DNA from: Pseudomonadota bacterium
Lineage (GTDB): Bacteria > Pseudomonadota > Alphaproteobacteria > Sphingomonadales > Sphingomonadaceae
DNA: 5,837 nt
Direction of reading: 5' to 3'
NCBI GenBank assembly: GCA_963205285.1
Contig: CAUJJQ010000220.1
Location: 1 to 5,837, forward strand
In this document: positions 1 through 5,126 of the stretch, piece after piece
Numbering within the stretch: the first letter of the stretch is position 1
How the letters are laid out: each line of letters begins with the position of its first letter
Translations under genes and position numbers: made by a program
The notes under the pieces: model-generated
What the model saw: the letters and a program-made list of their open reading frames with translations, nothing else
What the model was told of the DNA's origin: nothing
The model's database searches: none

Positions 1-558
1 TTGCGCCAATTCGGGCTGGAGATTTTCACCGTCAATCTGGTCGGGCGCGCATCGGTGCGCGAACTGGGCCTGTTGATGACCGCGATCATGGTCGCGGGCC
101 GTTCGGGTTCGGCCTTTGCCGCGCAATTGGGGACGATGAAACTGACGGAGGAAGTGGACGCGCTGCGCACCATCGGCGTATCACCGATGGAGGCATTGGT
201 GCTGCCGCGCGTCTTTGCGACCTTGTTGATGATGCCGCTGCTCGGTTTTTATGCATCGCTAGCGGCGATTTTGGGTGGCGGGCTGTTTTGCTGGTTCGGG
301 CTGGATGTTCCGCCGCTGACCTATACTCAATTGTTGCGGGACATCATCCCGATGACCGACCTCTACGCCTTGCTGATAAAGGCGCCGGTTTTCGGCATGG
401 TGGTGGCGGTGACCGGCTGTTACCACGGGATGCAGGTCAAATCCAACGCGGAGGAGGTTGGCCGGCGCACGACCGATGCGGTGGTGCAGGGCATTTTCCT
501 CGTCATCGTGCTTGATGCCTTTTTTGCGGTATTTTTCACCGGGATTGGCTGGGACTGA
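1..558 (+). CDS. mlaE: MlaE/LinK-type ABC transporter permease, 5'-truncated by window edge
   Basis: This is the C-terminal 185 residues of an integral inner-membrane permease of the MlaE (MCE-associated) family, which moves lipids together with an ATPase and an MCE protein. The family signature is clear: RELG at residues 20-23 of the fragment, then GRSGSAFAAQLGTMK (33-47) and TEEVDALRTIGV (49-60), the cytoplasmic coupling region that contacts the ATPase. Hydrophobic membrane segments follow at about 64-95 and 120-140, and the C-terminus (about 162-182) is again strongly hydrophobic. The TTG at base 1 is almost certainly an internal Leu codon, because family members have an N-terminal part that is missing here (E. 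coli MlaE is about 260 residues). The gene therefore begins before the window. Its stop overlaps the next start by one base (TGATG), so translation is probably coupled. Family assignment is firm; substrate is not visible from sequence. Confidence 0.95.
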   Translation: MRQFGLEIFTVNLVGRASVRELGLLMTAIMVAGRSGSAFAAQLGTMKLTEEVDALRTIGVSPMEALVLPRVFATLLMMPLLGFYASLAAILGGGLFCWFGLDVPPLTYTQLLRDIIPMTDLYALLIKAPVFGMVVAVTGCYHGMQVKSNAEEVGRRTTDAVVQGIFLVIVLDAFFAVFFTGIGWD

Positions 559-1421
559 TGGTCGCACAATCGCCCTTTGCCCATGCCGACGACCGGCACC
601 CGCATGATGATATTGCGATAAAGGTGCGCGGATTGCGCAACGCCTTTGGCGCGCAGGTCATCCACGACCACCTCGACCTTGATGTCCGGATGGGGGAGAT
701 TTTGGGCGTAGTCGGCGGATCGGGCACCGGTAAATCGGTGCTGATGCGTTCCATCATCGGACTGCAAAGCCCCGAAGAAGGCAGCGTCGACGTGTTCGGC
801 GTTTCAACCATCGGCCCGGCGGACAGTGCAGCGCAGCGCGACATTCGCCGCCGTTGGGGGGTATTGTTTCAGGGCGGCGCGCTGTTTTCAACGCTGACGG
901 TGGCGGAAAATGTGCAGGTGCCAATCCGCGAATATTTCCCCGCCATCAGTGATGATCTGCTCGACCGGATTGCCGCCTATAAGGTGGTGCTGGCGGGGCT
1001 TCCCGCCAATGCAGGCCCCAAATACCCCGCCGAATTGTCGGGCGGGATGGTGAAACGTGCCGCGCTCGCCCGGGCATTGGCGCTCGACCCGGCGCTGCTG
1101 TTCCTCGATGAACCGACCGCCGGACTGGACCCGATCAGCGCAGCAGCATTTGACGCGTTAATCCGCGATCTGGCCGATACCTTGGGGCTGACCGTCCTTC
1201 TCATCACCCACGACCTCGACACGCTGCACAGCGTGTGCGACCGGGTGGCGGTGCTGGCCGACAAAAAAGTAATCGCCATCGGCACGATTGACGAACTGGT
1301 CGCCAGTGACCATCCATGGATTGGCGAATATTTCACCGGCCCGCGCGGGCGGATGGCCGCACAAGCCGACGAACGGCGAGCGCACGCCGTGGGGGCGCAA
1401 ATGGAGGATAAGCAGCGCTGA
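558..1421 (+). CDS. mlaF: MlaF/LinL-type ABC transporter ATP-binding protein
   Basis: This 287-residue cytoplasmic ATPase powers the permease encoded just upstream. All ABC motifs are intact: Walker A GGSGTGKS (53-60), Q-loop Gln105 in LFQGGALF, signature LSGGMVKRAALARA (160-173), Walker B LLFLDE (180-185), D-loop GLDP (189-192) and switch His218 in LLITHD. LFQGGALFSTLTVAEN and the signature LSGGMxKR are typical of the MlaF (Mkl/Ttg2A) branch rather than of sugar or amino-acid importers. An extra N-terminal stretch of about 18 polar residues (His/Asp rich) precedes the first strand, and about 25 charged residues extend the C-terminus. The ATG at 558 overlaps the upstream stop. No strong Shine-Dalgarno sequence is visible, so coupling to the permease is likely. 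The family call is secure; the transported lipid is unknown. Confidence 0.96.
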   Translation: MVAQSPFAHADDRHPHDDIAIKVRGLRNAFGAQVIHDHLDLDVRMGEILGVVGGSGTGKSVLMRSIIGLQSPEEGSVDVFGVSTIGPADSAAQRDIRRRWGVLFQGGALFSTLTVAENVQVPIREYFPAISDDLLDRIAAYKVVLAGLPANAGPKYPAELSGGMVKRAALARALALDPALLFLDEPTAGLDPISAAAFDALIRDLADTLGLTVLLITHDLDTLHSVCDRVAVLADKKVIAIGTIDELVASDHPWIGEYFTGPRGRMAAQADERRAHAVGAQMEDKQR

Positions 1422-2362
1422 TGGAAAATCGTTCCAACAATGTGCTGGTGGGGGCAATCACCCTCCTCCTCCTGCTCGCGGTGGCGGGCTTTACCGTCTG
1501 GCTGGCGAATACAGGCGGAGGCGCGCGCGATGAATATGATATTTTCTTCAAACAATCGGTCGATGGGCTGAACCGGGGGTCGCCGGTGCTCTATTCGGGG
1601 GTGCAGGCGGGACAGGTCATCCACATCGCGCTGTGGAAGCCCGACCCGCAATTTGTCCGCGTGCGGATTGCGGTGGACCGCGATTTCCCGATTTCGCAGG
1701 GGACAACCGCGACCTTGCAAGGGGTTGGCTTTACCGGCGTGTCGCAAATCCAGTTGGAAGGAACCGTCGCTGGTGCGCCCAGCCTGCCGCAACGCGGGCC
1801 AGCCGGACGCCCGGTCATCCCCACCAAACGCGCCGGATTGGGGGAGATTTTGGCAACTGCCCCGCAATTGCTCGAACGATTATCAACGCTGACCGAACGG
1901 CTGACCGAACTCGCCGATGACCGCAACCAACAATCGGTCCGCGCCATCCTCGACAATGTCGAAAGCCTGACCGGCACATTGGCGCGCAACGGGCCGCAAC
2001 TGGATGCGACCTTGGCCGACGCACGGCGCACCGCAGCAGCAGCAGCAGCAGCAGCGGAACAGGTCGCCGCGCTCGCCCAATCGACCAATGCGCTGGTGGA
2101 TGGGGAGGGACGGCCAATGATTGCCCAATTGCGCAGCACGGTTGCCGCCGCCGAACAATCGATCACCGCGTTGCAGGGCGCGATCAATGACGCGCGCCCC
2201 GGATTACAGACGTTTTCATCACGCACTGTGCCAGAGGCGAACGCGCTGATCCGCGATTTGCGGCGCAGCGCGCAAACGCTCTCCAACGTCGCAGACCGGC
2301 TCGACCAACAGGGGGCGAGCGGGGTTATTTCACCGCGCCTGCCCGATTATGAGGGGAATTGA
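1421..2362 (+). CDS. mlaD: MlaD/LinM-type MCE-domain substrate-binding protein
   Basis: This 313-residue protein is anchored in the inner membrane and carries one MCE domain. A short cytoplasmic N-terminus is followed by one membrane helix (about 8-29). The MCE domain spans about 38-114, with GLNRGSPVLYSGVQAGQV (49-66) and LQGVGFTGVSQIQLEG (99-114) as its recognisable core. Residues about 135-300 are predominantly Ala/Leu/Arg/Gln-rich and look helical, probably coiled coil, including eight Ala at 205-212. MCE proteins assemble as hexameric rings that give lipids a hydrophobic path across the periplasm. At 313 residues this one is much longer than E. coli MlaD (about 183), and the extra length is in the helical tail. 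The ATG overlaps the mlaF stop (TGATG). A GGAGG at 1403-1407 lies 13 bases upstream, slightly far for an ideal ribosome binding site. The MCE assignment is firm; the tail forming a periplasmic tube is inference. Confidence 0.94.
   Translation: MENRSNNVLVGAITLLLLLAVAGFTVWLANTGGGARDEYDIFFKQSVDGLNRGSPVLYSGVQAGQVIHIALWKPDPQFVRVRIAVDRDFPISQGTTATLQGVGFTGVSQIQLEGTVAGAPSLPQRGPAGRPVIPTKRAGLGEILATAPQLLERLSTLTERLTELADDRNQQSVRAILDNVESLTGTLARNGPQLDATLADARRTAAAAAAAAEQVAALAQSTNALVDGEGRPMIAQLRSTVAAAEQSITALQGAINDARPGLQTFSSRTVPEANALIRDLRRSAQTLSNVADRLDQQGASGVISPRLPDYEGN
2033..2053 (+). repeat. (GCA)7 trinucleotide tract inside the MCE gene
   Basis: Seven perfect tandem GCA units lie in the reading frame of the MCE gene and encode Ala205-Ala211. 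A GCG extends the alanine run to residue 212. Elsewhere this gene mixes GCA, GCG and GCC for alanine, so identical codons point to slippage expansion rather than selection for alanine alone. Gain or loss of a unit would change the helical tail by one residue without a frameshift. Confidence 0.9.
2351..2356 (+). promoter_or_regulatory. Ribosome binding site deciding the lipoprotein start
   Basis: GAGGGG lies inside the last codons of the MCE gene. It is 8 bases from the ATG at 2365 but only 2 bases from the alternative TTG at 2359. The spacing selects the ATG, which also gives a normal lipoprotein signal peptide of 18 residues. Confidence 0.7.
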
Positions 2363-2364
2363 CC

Positions 2365-2967
2365 ATGCGGCTAAAAACATATTGCACCGCCACCATCACC
2401 CCCCTCCTCCTCGTCGGCTGCGTGTCGCTGGGCGGCGGCAAGCCACCCGACCAATTGCTTAACCTGACACTGGCGGGGGATGGCGTTGCCGCAGGGACGG
2501 TGCGCAGCGGCGCGATTGGCAGCGCGCTCATCGTCCAAATGCCCAGCGTGCCGCAAAAATTGCGCAACGTGCGCATTCCGGTCGAAAGCGGCGGCACCGC
2601 CATCGCCTATGTCCCCGAAGCGCAATGGGTGGAACCGCCCGCGCGGCTGTTCCAGCGGCTGCTCACCGAAAGCATCGCCGCATCCTCCAACCGGCTGGTC
2701 TTGAACGAAAGCGAAAATATCACCGGCCCGGGGGAGGTTTTGACCGGCGAACTCAGCAATTTTGGCATTAGCGCCGACACGCGCGAAGCGGTGGTCAGCT
2801 TCGCCGCTGTGCGTTTGCAGGCCGATGGGCAACAGGTGGTGCAGCGCCGGTTTGAAGCGCGCGTGCCGATTGCCCAAATCGATGCGATGGGGGCCGCGGC
2901 TGCATTGTCGCGCGCCGCCAATCAGGTCGCGGCAGAGGTTTCGGTGTGGATGGCGGAAGGAAGCTAA
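2365..2967 (+). CDS. PqiC/LinN-like ABC-type transport auxiliary lipoprotein
   Basis: This is a 200-residue lipoprotein of the ABC_trans_aux (PqiC/YmbA, LinN-like) type. It has a basic N-terminus, a short hydrophobic stretch and a lipobox L16-V17-G18-C19, so Cys19 would be lipidated after signal peptidase II cleavage. The residue after Cys is Val, not the Asp that retains lipoproteins in the inner membrane, so export to the outer membrane by Lol is expected. The mature part contains LNL (strand near the start), an RIPVESGGTAIAYVPEAQWVEPPARLFQ-like region at about 71-98, a predicted mixed alpha/beta fold, and a C-terminal helix ending in VWMAEGS. The tyrosine/tryptophan stretch followed by PARLFQRLL is characteristic of this family. 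The ATG lies 2 bases after the MCE stop. It probably receives or docks the lipid path at the outer membrane. Family call is good; mechanism is inferred from PqiC. Confidence 0.87.
   Translation: MRLKTYCTATITPLLLVGCVSLGGGKPPDQLLNLTLAGDGVAAGTVRSGAIGSALIVQMPSVPQKLRNVRIPVESGGTAIAYVPEAQWVEPPARLFQRLLTESIAASSNRLVLNESENITGPGEVLTGELSNFGISADTREAVVSFAAVRLQADGQQVVQRRFEARVPIAQIDAMGAAAALSRAANQVAAEVSVWMAEGS
2955..2961 (+). promoter_or_regulatory. Strong ribosome binding site for the TTG-start SDR gene
   Basis: GGAAGGA lies 7 bases before the TTG at 2969, inside the final codons of the lipoprotein gene. It supports a rare TTG start. No in-frame ATG occurs before the dinucleotide-binding motif, so a later start would remove the cofactor site. 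Confidence 0.75.
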
Positions 2968-2968
2968 G

Positions 2969-3781
2969 TTGGATTTTACGGGCAGAATTGCATGGGTTAC
3001 CGGCGCGTCATCCGGGATTGGTCGGGCATTGGCGCTGGCGCTGGCGGGGCGGGGCGCACGCCTCATCCTTTCTGGTCGGCGCGAAAGCGCGCTTGACGAA
3101 GTGGCCGCACAAATAGCCGGCGGTGCGCTTGTCCTGCCCTTTGACACCACAGATTTGGGGGGCCTTGCCGATATTGTCGAACGCGCCGCCAATTGGGCCG
3201 GACGGATCGACATTTTGGTCAATAATGCCGGGATCAGCCAACGCAGTCTTGCGGTGGACAGCGACCCGGCGGTGTATGACGCGGTAATCGGCACCGATTT
3301 GATCGCGCCCATTCACCTGACCCAATATTGTCTGCCCCATCTGATCAAAAACGGCACCGGACATATTGTCGCCATCTCCAGCATCGCCGGGCGCTGCGGC
3401 GTGCCGCTGCGCACCGCCTATTGCGCTGCAAAACACGGGCTTATCGGTTATATGGACGCGCTGCGCGCCGAAACCACCACCGCTTATGGTCTGCAAGTGC
3501 TGAACGTCCTGCCCGGCTCTGTCGCCACCAATGTCGCGCGCAACGCGCTGACCGCCCATGGCGCGCCACAGGGGTTTAGTGATGATAATATCGACAAAGG
3601 CCTGTCGGCGGACGCCTGTGCGAGTGCGATTGTCGATGCGATGCTGGCGGGCAAGCGCGAAATCATCGTGGCCCAAGGGTTCGAGGCGCAAATGGCCGCG
3701 CTGCGCCAATCGGATGGGGAGGCTTTGTTCGACCTTACCGCGCAATTGGGTGCGCGATTTGCCACCGGCGGGGTAGTGTAA
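2969..3781 (+). CDS. SDR family NAD(P)-dependent oxidoreductase (DHRS7-like)
   Basis: This 270-residue classical short-chain dehydrogenase/reductase has a Rossmann fold. Visible motifs are TGASSGIG (11-18) for cofactor binding, Arg37-Arg38 after strand 2 (suggesting NADP preference), NNAG (85-88), catalytic Ser138 in ISSIAG, Tyr151 and Lys155 in YCAAK, and PGSVATNVARNAL (about 182-194). The stretch from GHIVAISS to the ALRAE helix resembles DHRS7/DHRS7B-type reductases, which act on lipid, steroid or retinoid-like carbonyls. The fourth member of the usual N-S-Y-K tetrad is Asp110 here instead of Asn, by ungapped alignment from NNAG. The TTG start lies one base after the lipoprotein stop and has a good ribosome binding site, so the gene is the last member of the transporter operon. 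A hydrophobic substrate linked to the transporter is a guess. No signal peptide: cytoplasmic. Confidence 0.9.
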   Translation: MDFTGRIAWVTGASSGIGRALALALAGRGARLILSGRRESALDEVAAQIAGGALVLPFDTTDLGGLADIVERAANWAGRIDILVNNAGISQRSLAVDSDPAVYDAVIGTDLIAPIHLTQYCLPHLIKNGTGHIVAISSIAGRCGVPLRTAYCAAKHGLIGYMDALRAETTTAYGLQVLNVLPGSVATNVARNALTAHGAPQGFSDDNIDKGLSADACASAIVDAMLAGKREIIVAQGFEAQMAALRQSDGEALFDLTAQLGARFATGGVV

Positions 3782-3813
3782 TTTTCACCAGATAGGTTTG
3801 TTTCTTTCCTACA

Positions 3814-3819
3814 TATAGT
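3814..3819 (+). promoter_or_regulatory. Possible weak -10 element upstream of the amidase gene
   Basis: TATAGT matches the sigma-70 -10 consensus at five of six positions in the 80-base AT-richer gap between the SDR and amidase genes. No good -35 lies 16-18 bases upstream, and a TTGTTT at 3798-3803 is too close (10-base spacer) for this -10. Transcription from here would leave a leader of about 35 bases. Confidence 0.25.
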
Positions 3820-3848
3820 CATATGGGTTAAGCGCGACACTTCCAAAC

Positions 3849-3853
3849 GGGGG
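3849..3853 (+). promoter_or_regulatory. Ribosome binding site favouring the amidase ATG
   Basis: A GGGGG run lies 8 bases before the ATG at 3862, but it abuts the in-frame GTG at 3853, leaving that codon no room for a binding site. The spacing therefore favours the ATG. Confidence 0.5.
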
Positions 3854-3861
3854 TGGCGACG

Positions 3862-4398
3862 ATGGCAGCGTGGCAGAATATCATTGGCAAGGCGGTGGAT
3901 GCGGCGGACTTTGATGCCCATGTGTGCCAGCTAAGTGGCTGGAAATGGCGCCCGCGATTCATCACGCTCCACAACAGCGCCGTCCCATCACTCGACCAGC
4001 GGCCAGATGGCTTAACCCGCCAGCATATCGACAATCTGGCGTCTTATTATCAGCGGCTTGGCTGGCGCGCGGGGCCGCATCTGTTCATCGATGACCGGCA
4101 GATCTGGTTGTTCAGCCCGATCACTCTGCCCGGCCGCCATTCGCCAAGCTGGAACCGCGTCGCCATCGGCGTCGAGATGCTGGGCGATTATGCGCGGGAG
4201 GATTTTTTGACCGGGCGCGGGGCAAAAGTGCGCGCGCTTACCATATCAGCGCTGGCCACCCTGTCCCGCCACCTGTCGCTGCCGCCCGAAACCCTGCGGC
4301 TCCACAAAGAAGACCCGGCGACCAGCCATGACTGCCCCGGCAAAAATGTCGATAAGGTGGCGATAATTGCCGATGTCAGGTGTGCGCTGGCAATTTAG
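3862..4398 (+). CDS. N-acetylmuramoyl-L-alanine amidase (Amidase_2/PGRP fold)
   Basis: This 178-residue zinc amidase is predicted to cut the bond between N-acetylmuramic acid and L-alanine in peptidoglycan. The fold is shown by FITLHNSA with zinc ligand His37, AGPHLFIDDRQIWLFSP (70-86), HSPSWNRVAIGVEMLGDY with Glu105, and LHKEDPATSHDCPGKNVD with presumed ligands His148 and Cys158. The His-10-residues-ligand spacing fits AmpD. His156 occupies the place of the catalytic Lys found in AmpD and T7 lysozyme, and Pro72 replaces the Tyr that precedes a conserved His in T7 lysozyme. There is no signal peptide or membrane helix, so the product is cytoplasmic (muropeptide recycling) or released by lysis like an endolysin. 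No holin or other phage gene is nearby. The start is chosen by ribosome binding site spacing; a GTG at 3853 would add three residues. It converges on the protease gene 10 bases away. Family secure, physiological role open. Confidence 0.88.
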   Translation: MAAWQNIIGKAVDAADFDAHVCQLSGWKWRPRFITLHNSAVPSLDQRPDGLTRQHIDNLASYYQRLGWRAGPHLFIDDRQIWLFSPITLPGRHSPSWNRVAIGVEMLGDYAREDFLTGRGAKVRALTISALATLSRHLSLPPETLRLHKEDPATSHDCPGKNVDKVAIIADVRCALAI

Positions 4399-4412
4399 GG
4401 TCAGGGCCCTAA
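4395..4412. repeat. Inverted repeat spanning both convergent stop codons
   Basis: TTAGGG (4395-4400) and CCCTAA (4407-4412) form a perfect 6-base dyad around TCAGGG. The amidase TAG (4396-4398) lies in the left arm and the protease TAG (complement at 4409-4411) in the right arm. There is no T tract on either side, so it is at best a poor bidirectional terminator. Confidence 0.55.
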
Positions 4413-4951
4413 CGGATGCGCATTTTATCGCCGATGATGCTGACCTCTGCCAGCGCATTCATATATGTCTGGCCGAGCAGCGGGGTAGACAATTGGTCAT
4501 CACGCATCACCGCGCCCGATATGTCGATCCGTTCGACACCGCCGACCGAAATCGACGCGATGCGAATGGGGGCAAAGCTTGTTTCGCCATTGGCGGTCAT
4601 CGCCCGACCACGCCACGCATCAGGCGGCGGCACCTCTATGCCCGCCGCGCGCGCAGCCGATTCGGGCAGGATCACCATCGATGCGCCAGTATCCACCACC
4701 ATGGTCAGCGGACGGCCGTTAATCAGCGCGGGCGCGCGAAAATGCCCATCGACATCGCGGGTGAGTTCGGTGCGCGCGTGGGATGGGGATGTGGCGGGCG
4801 TGCCGGGTGGGTTGGGCGCGCTGGGTGCAGGCGCGTTTAACCCCGCGCTCCCCGCATCAAACAGGCGTGGCACGGCAATACCGGCCAAAAAAGTTCCGGC
4901 AGTCAGCACAAGGAGCAGTCGGCCAAACATGGCGGCAGCATAGAGTGGCAT
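4409..4951 (-). CDS. Retropepsin-like aspartic protease, membrane-anchored (TIGR02281 type)
   Basis: This 180-residue protein has an N-terminal hydrophobic anchor (about 9-28), then a Pro/Ala/Ser-rich flexible linker (about 33-58), then a single retropepsin-like domain. The active site is VVDTGASMVILP (85-96) with catalytic Asp87. The conserved C-terminal flap/strand element is LLGQTYMNAL (158-167), ending in an IIGDKMRIR strand. With only one DTG motif the enzyme must dimerise to be active, as in retroviral proteases. The anchor places the catalytic domain in the periplasm. Bacterial members of this family are widespread in alphaproteobacteria and mostly without a known substrate. The start is uncertain: ATG at 4951 or ATG at 4930 (173 residues), neither with a clear ribosome binding site. 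The frame stays open upstream to 5284, but that would run antisense into the PBP gene and across a repeat-bearing spacer, so it is rejected. Confidence 0.85.
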   Translation of the reverse strand: MPLYAAAMFGRLLLVLTAGTFLAGIAVPRLFDAGSAGLNAPAPSAPNPPGTPATSPSHARTELTRDVDGHFRAPALINGRPLTMVVDTGASMVILPESAARAAGIEVPPPDAWRGRAMTANGETSFAPIRIASISVGGVERIDISGAVMRDDQLSTPLLGQTYMNALAEVSIIGDKMRIR

Positions 4952-4976
4952 CGCTACTAAGCGGTAAAGAGGGCTG

Positions 4977-5011
4977 CGGGGTGGACGTGCCGGGTTTTCA
5001 ACTCCACCCCG
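4977..5011. repeat. Hairpin with 9-base perfect stem
   Basis: CGGGGTGGA (4977-4985) is the exact reverse complement of TCCACCCCG (5003-5011), with a 17-base loop. The stem is GC-rich and directly abuts the repeat motif that follows. It lies about 25 bases upstream of the protease start, in what would be its leader or promoter. No T tract follows on either strand, so a terminator is unlikely. Confidence 0.6.
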
Positions 5012-5034
5012 TTCGTATCGAGCGAAGTCGAAAC
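5011..5034. repeat. Dispersed REP-like intergenic motif of sphingomonad type
   Basis: The motif GTTCGTATCGAGCGAAGTCG and the following AAAC have an imperfect internal dyad (GTTCG at the left end, CGAAAC at the right end, plus a central CGAA). From memory, very similar GTTCGTGTCGAGCGAAGTCGA motifs are scattered in intergenic regions of many sphingomonad genomes. Only one copy is present in this window, so the dispersed nature is recalled knowledge, not seen here. Confidence 0.5.
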
Positions 5035-5109
5035 AGGGAGCCTGAAATCCACTAAAATGGCGCACCCCCATTTCCCAGCCATGAAATGTTCCCTTTCCCC
5101 ATAAATGCC

Positions 5110-5115
5110 TATAAG
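5110..5115 (+). promoter_or_regulatory. Possible -10 element, or ribosome binding site overlap, of the PBP gene
   Basis: TATAAG fits the -10 consensus at five of six positions, 11 bases before the ATG at 5127. The best-placed -35 hexamer (5087-5092, TGTTCC) is poor. If used, transcripts would have a leader of only about 5 bases. The overlapping TAAGG (5112-5116), 10 bases before the ATG, could instead act as a weak ribosome binding site on a longer transcript; both roles cannot hold for one transcript. Confidence 0.3.
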
Positions 5116-5126
5116 GCCGCAACGCT

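Larger units (their letters stand above)
4952..5126. other. Divergent intergenic spacer between protease and PBP genes
   Basis: These 175 bases separate the divergent protease and penicillin-binding protein genes and should hold both promoters. They contain a 9-base-stem hairpin (4977-5011), a sphingomonad-like repeat motif (5011-5034), a CATTTC/GAAATG dyad (5069-5074 and 5083-5088, 8-base loop) and a -10-like TATAAG (5110-5115). No convincing promoter for the protease was seen. Confidence 0.7.

Noticed and set aside
1465..1480. CTC-rich run in the MCE gene, similar to one at 2400-2414 in the lipoprotein gene
   Set aside because: Both encode leucines of a membrane helix or signal peptide. 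Shared Leu codon use explains the similarity without a repeat.
977..1867. Long open frame on the minus strand (296 codons)
   Set aside because: It runs antisense across the ATPase and MCE genes and has low-complexity, Ser/Ala/Arg-rich content without domains.
2359..2364. TTG at 2359 as lipoprotein start
   Set aside because: It lies only 2 bases from the ribosome binding site, whereas the ATG at 2365 has the ideal 8-base spacing.
2762..2968. Extension of the SDR frame upstream to an ATG at 2762
   Set aside because: The extension lies inside the lipoprotein gene and translates to Arg/Cys/Pro-rich nonsense. The TTG at 2969 has its own strong ribosome binding site and gives the normal SDR length.
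2371..3312. Long open frame on the minus strand (313 codons)
   Set aside because: It is antisense to the lipoprotein and SDR genes, both of which have clear family motifs. Its translation is Arg/Ala/His-rich with no motif, as expected for a GC-rich shadow frame.
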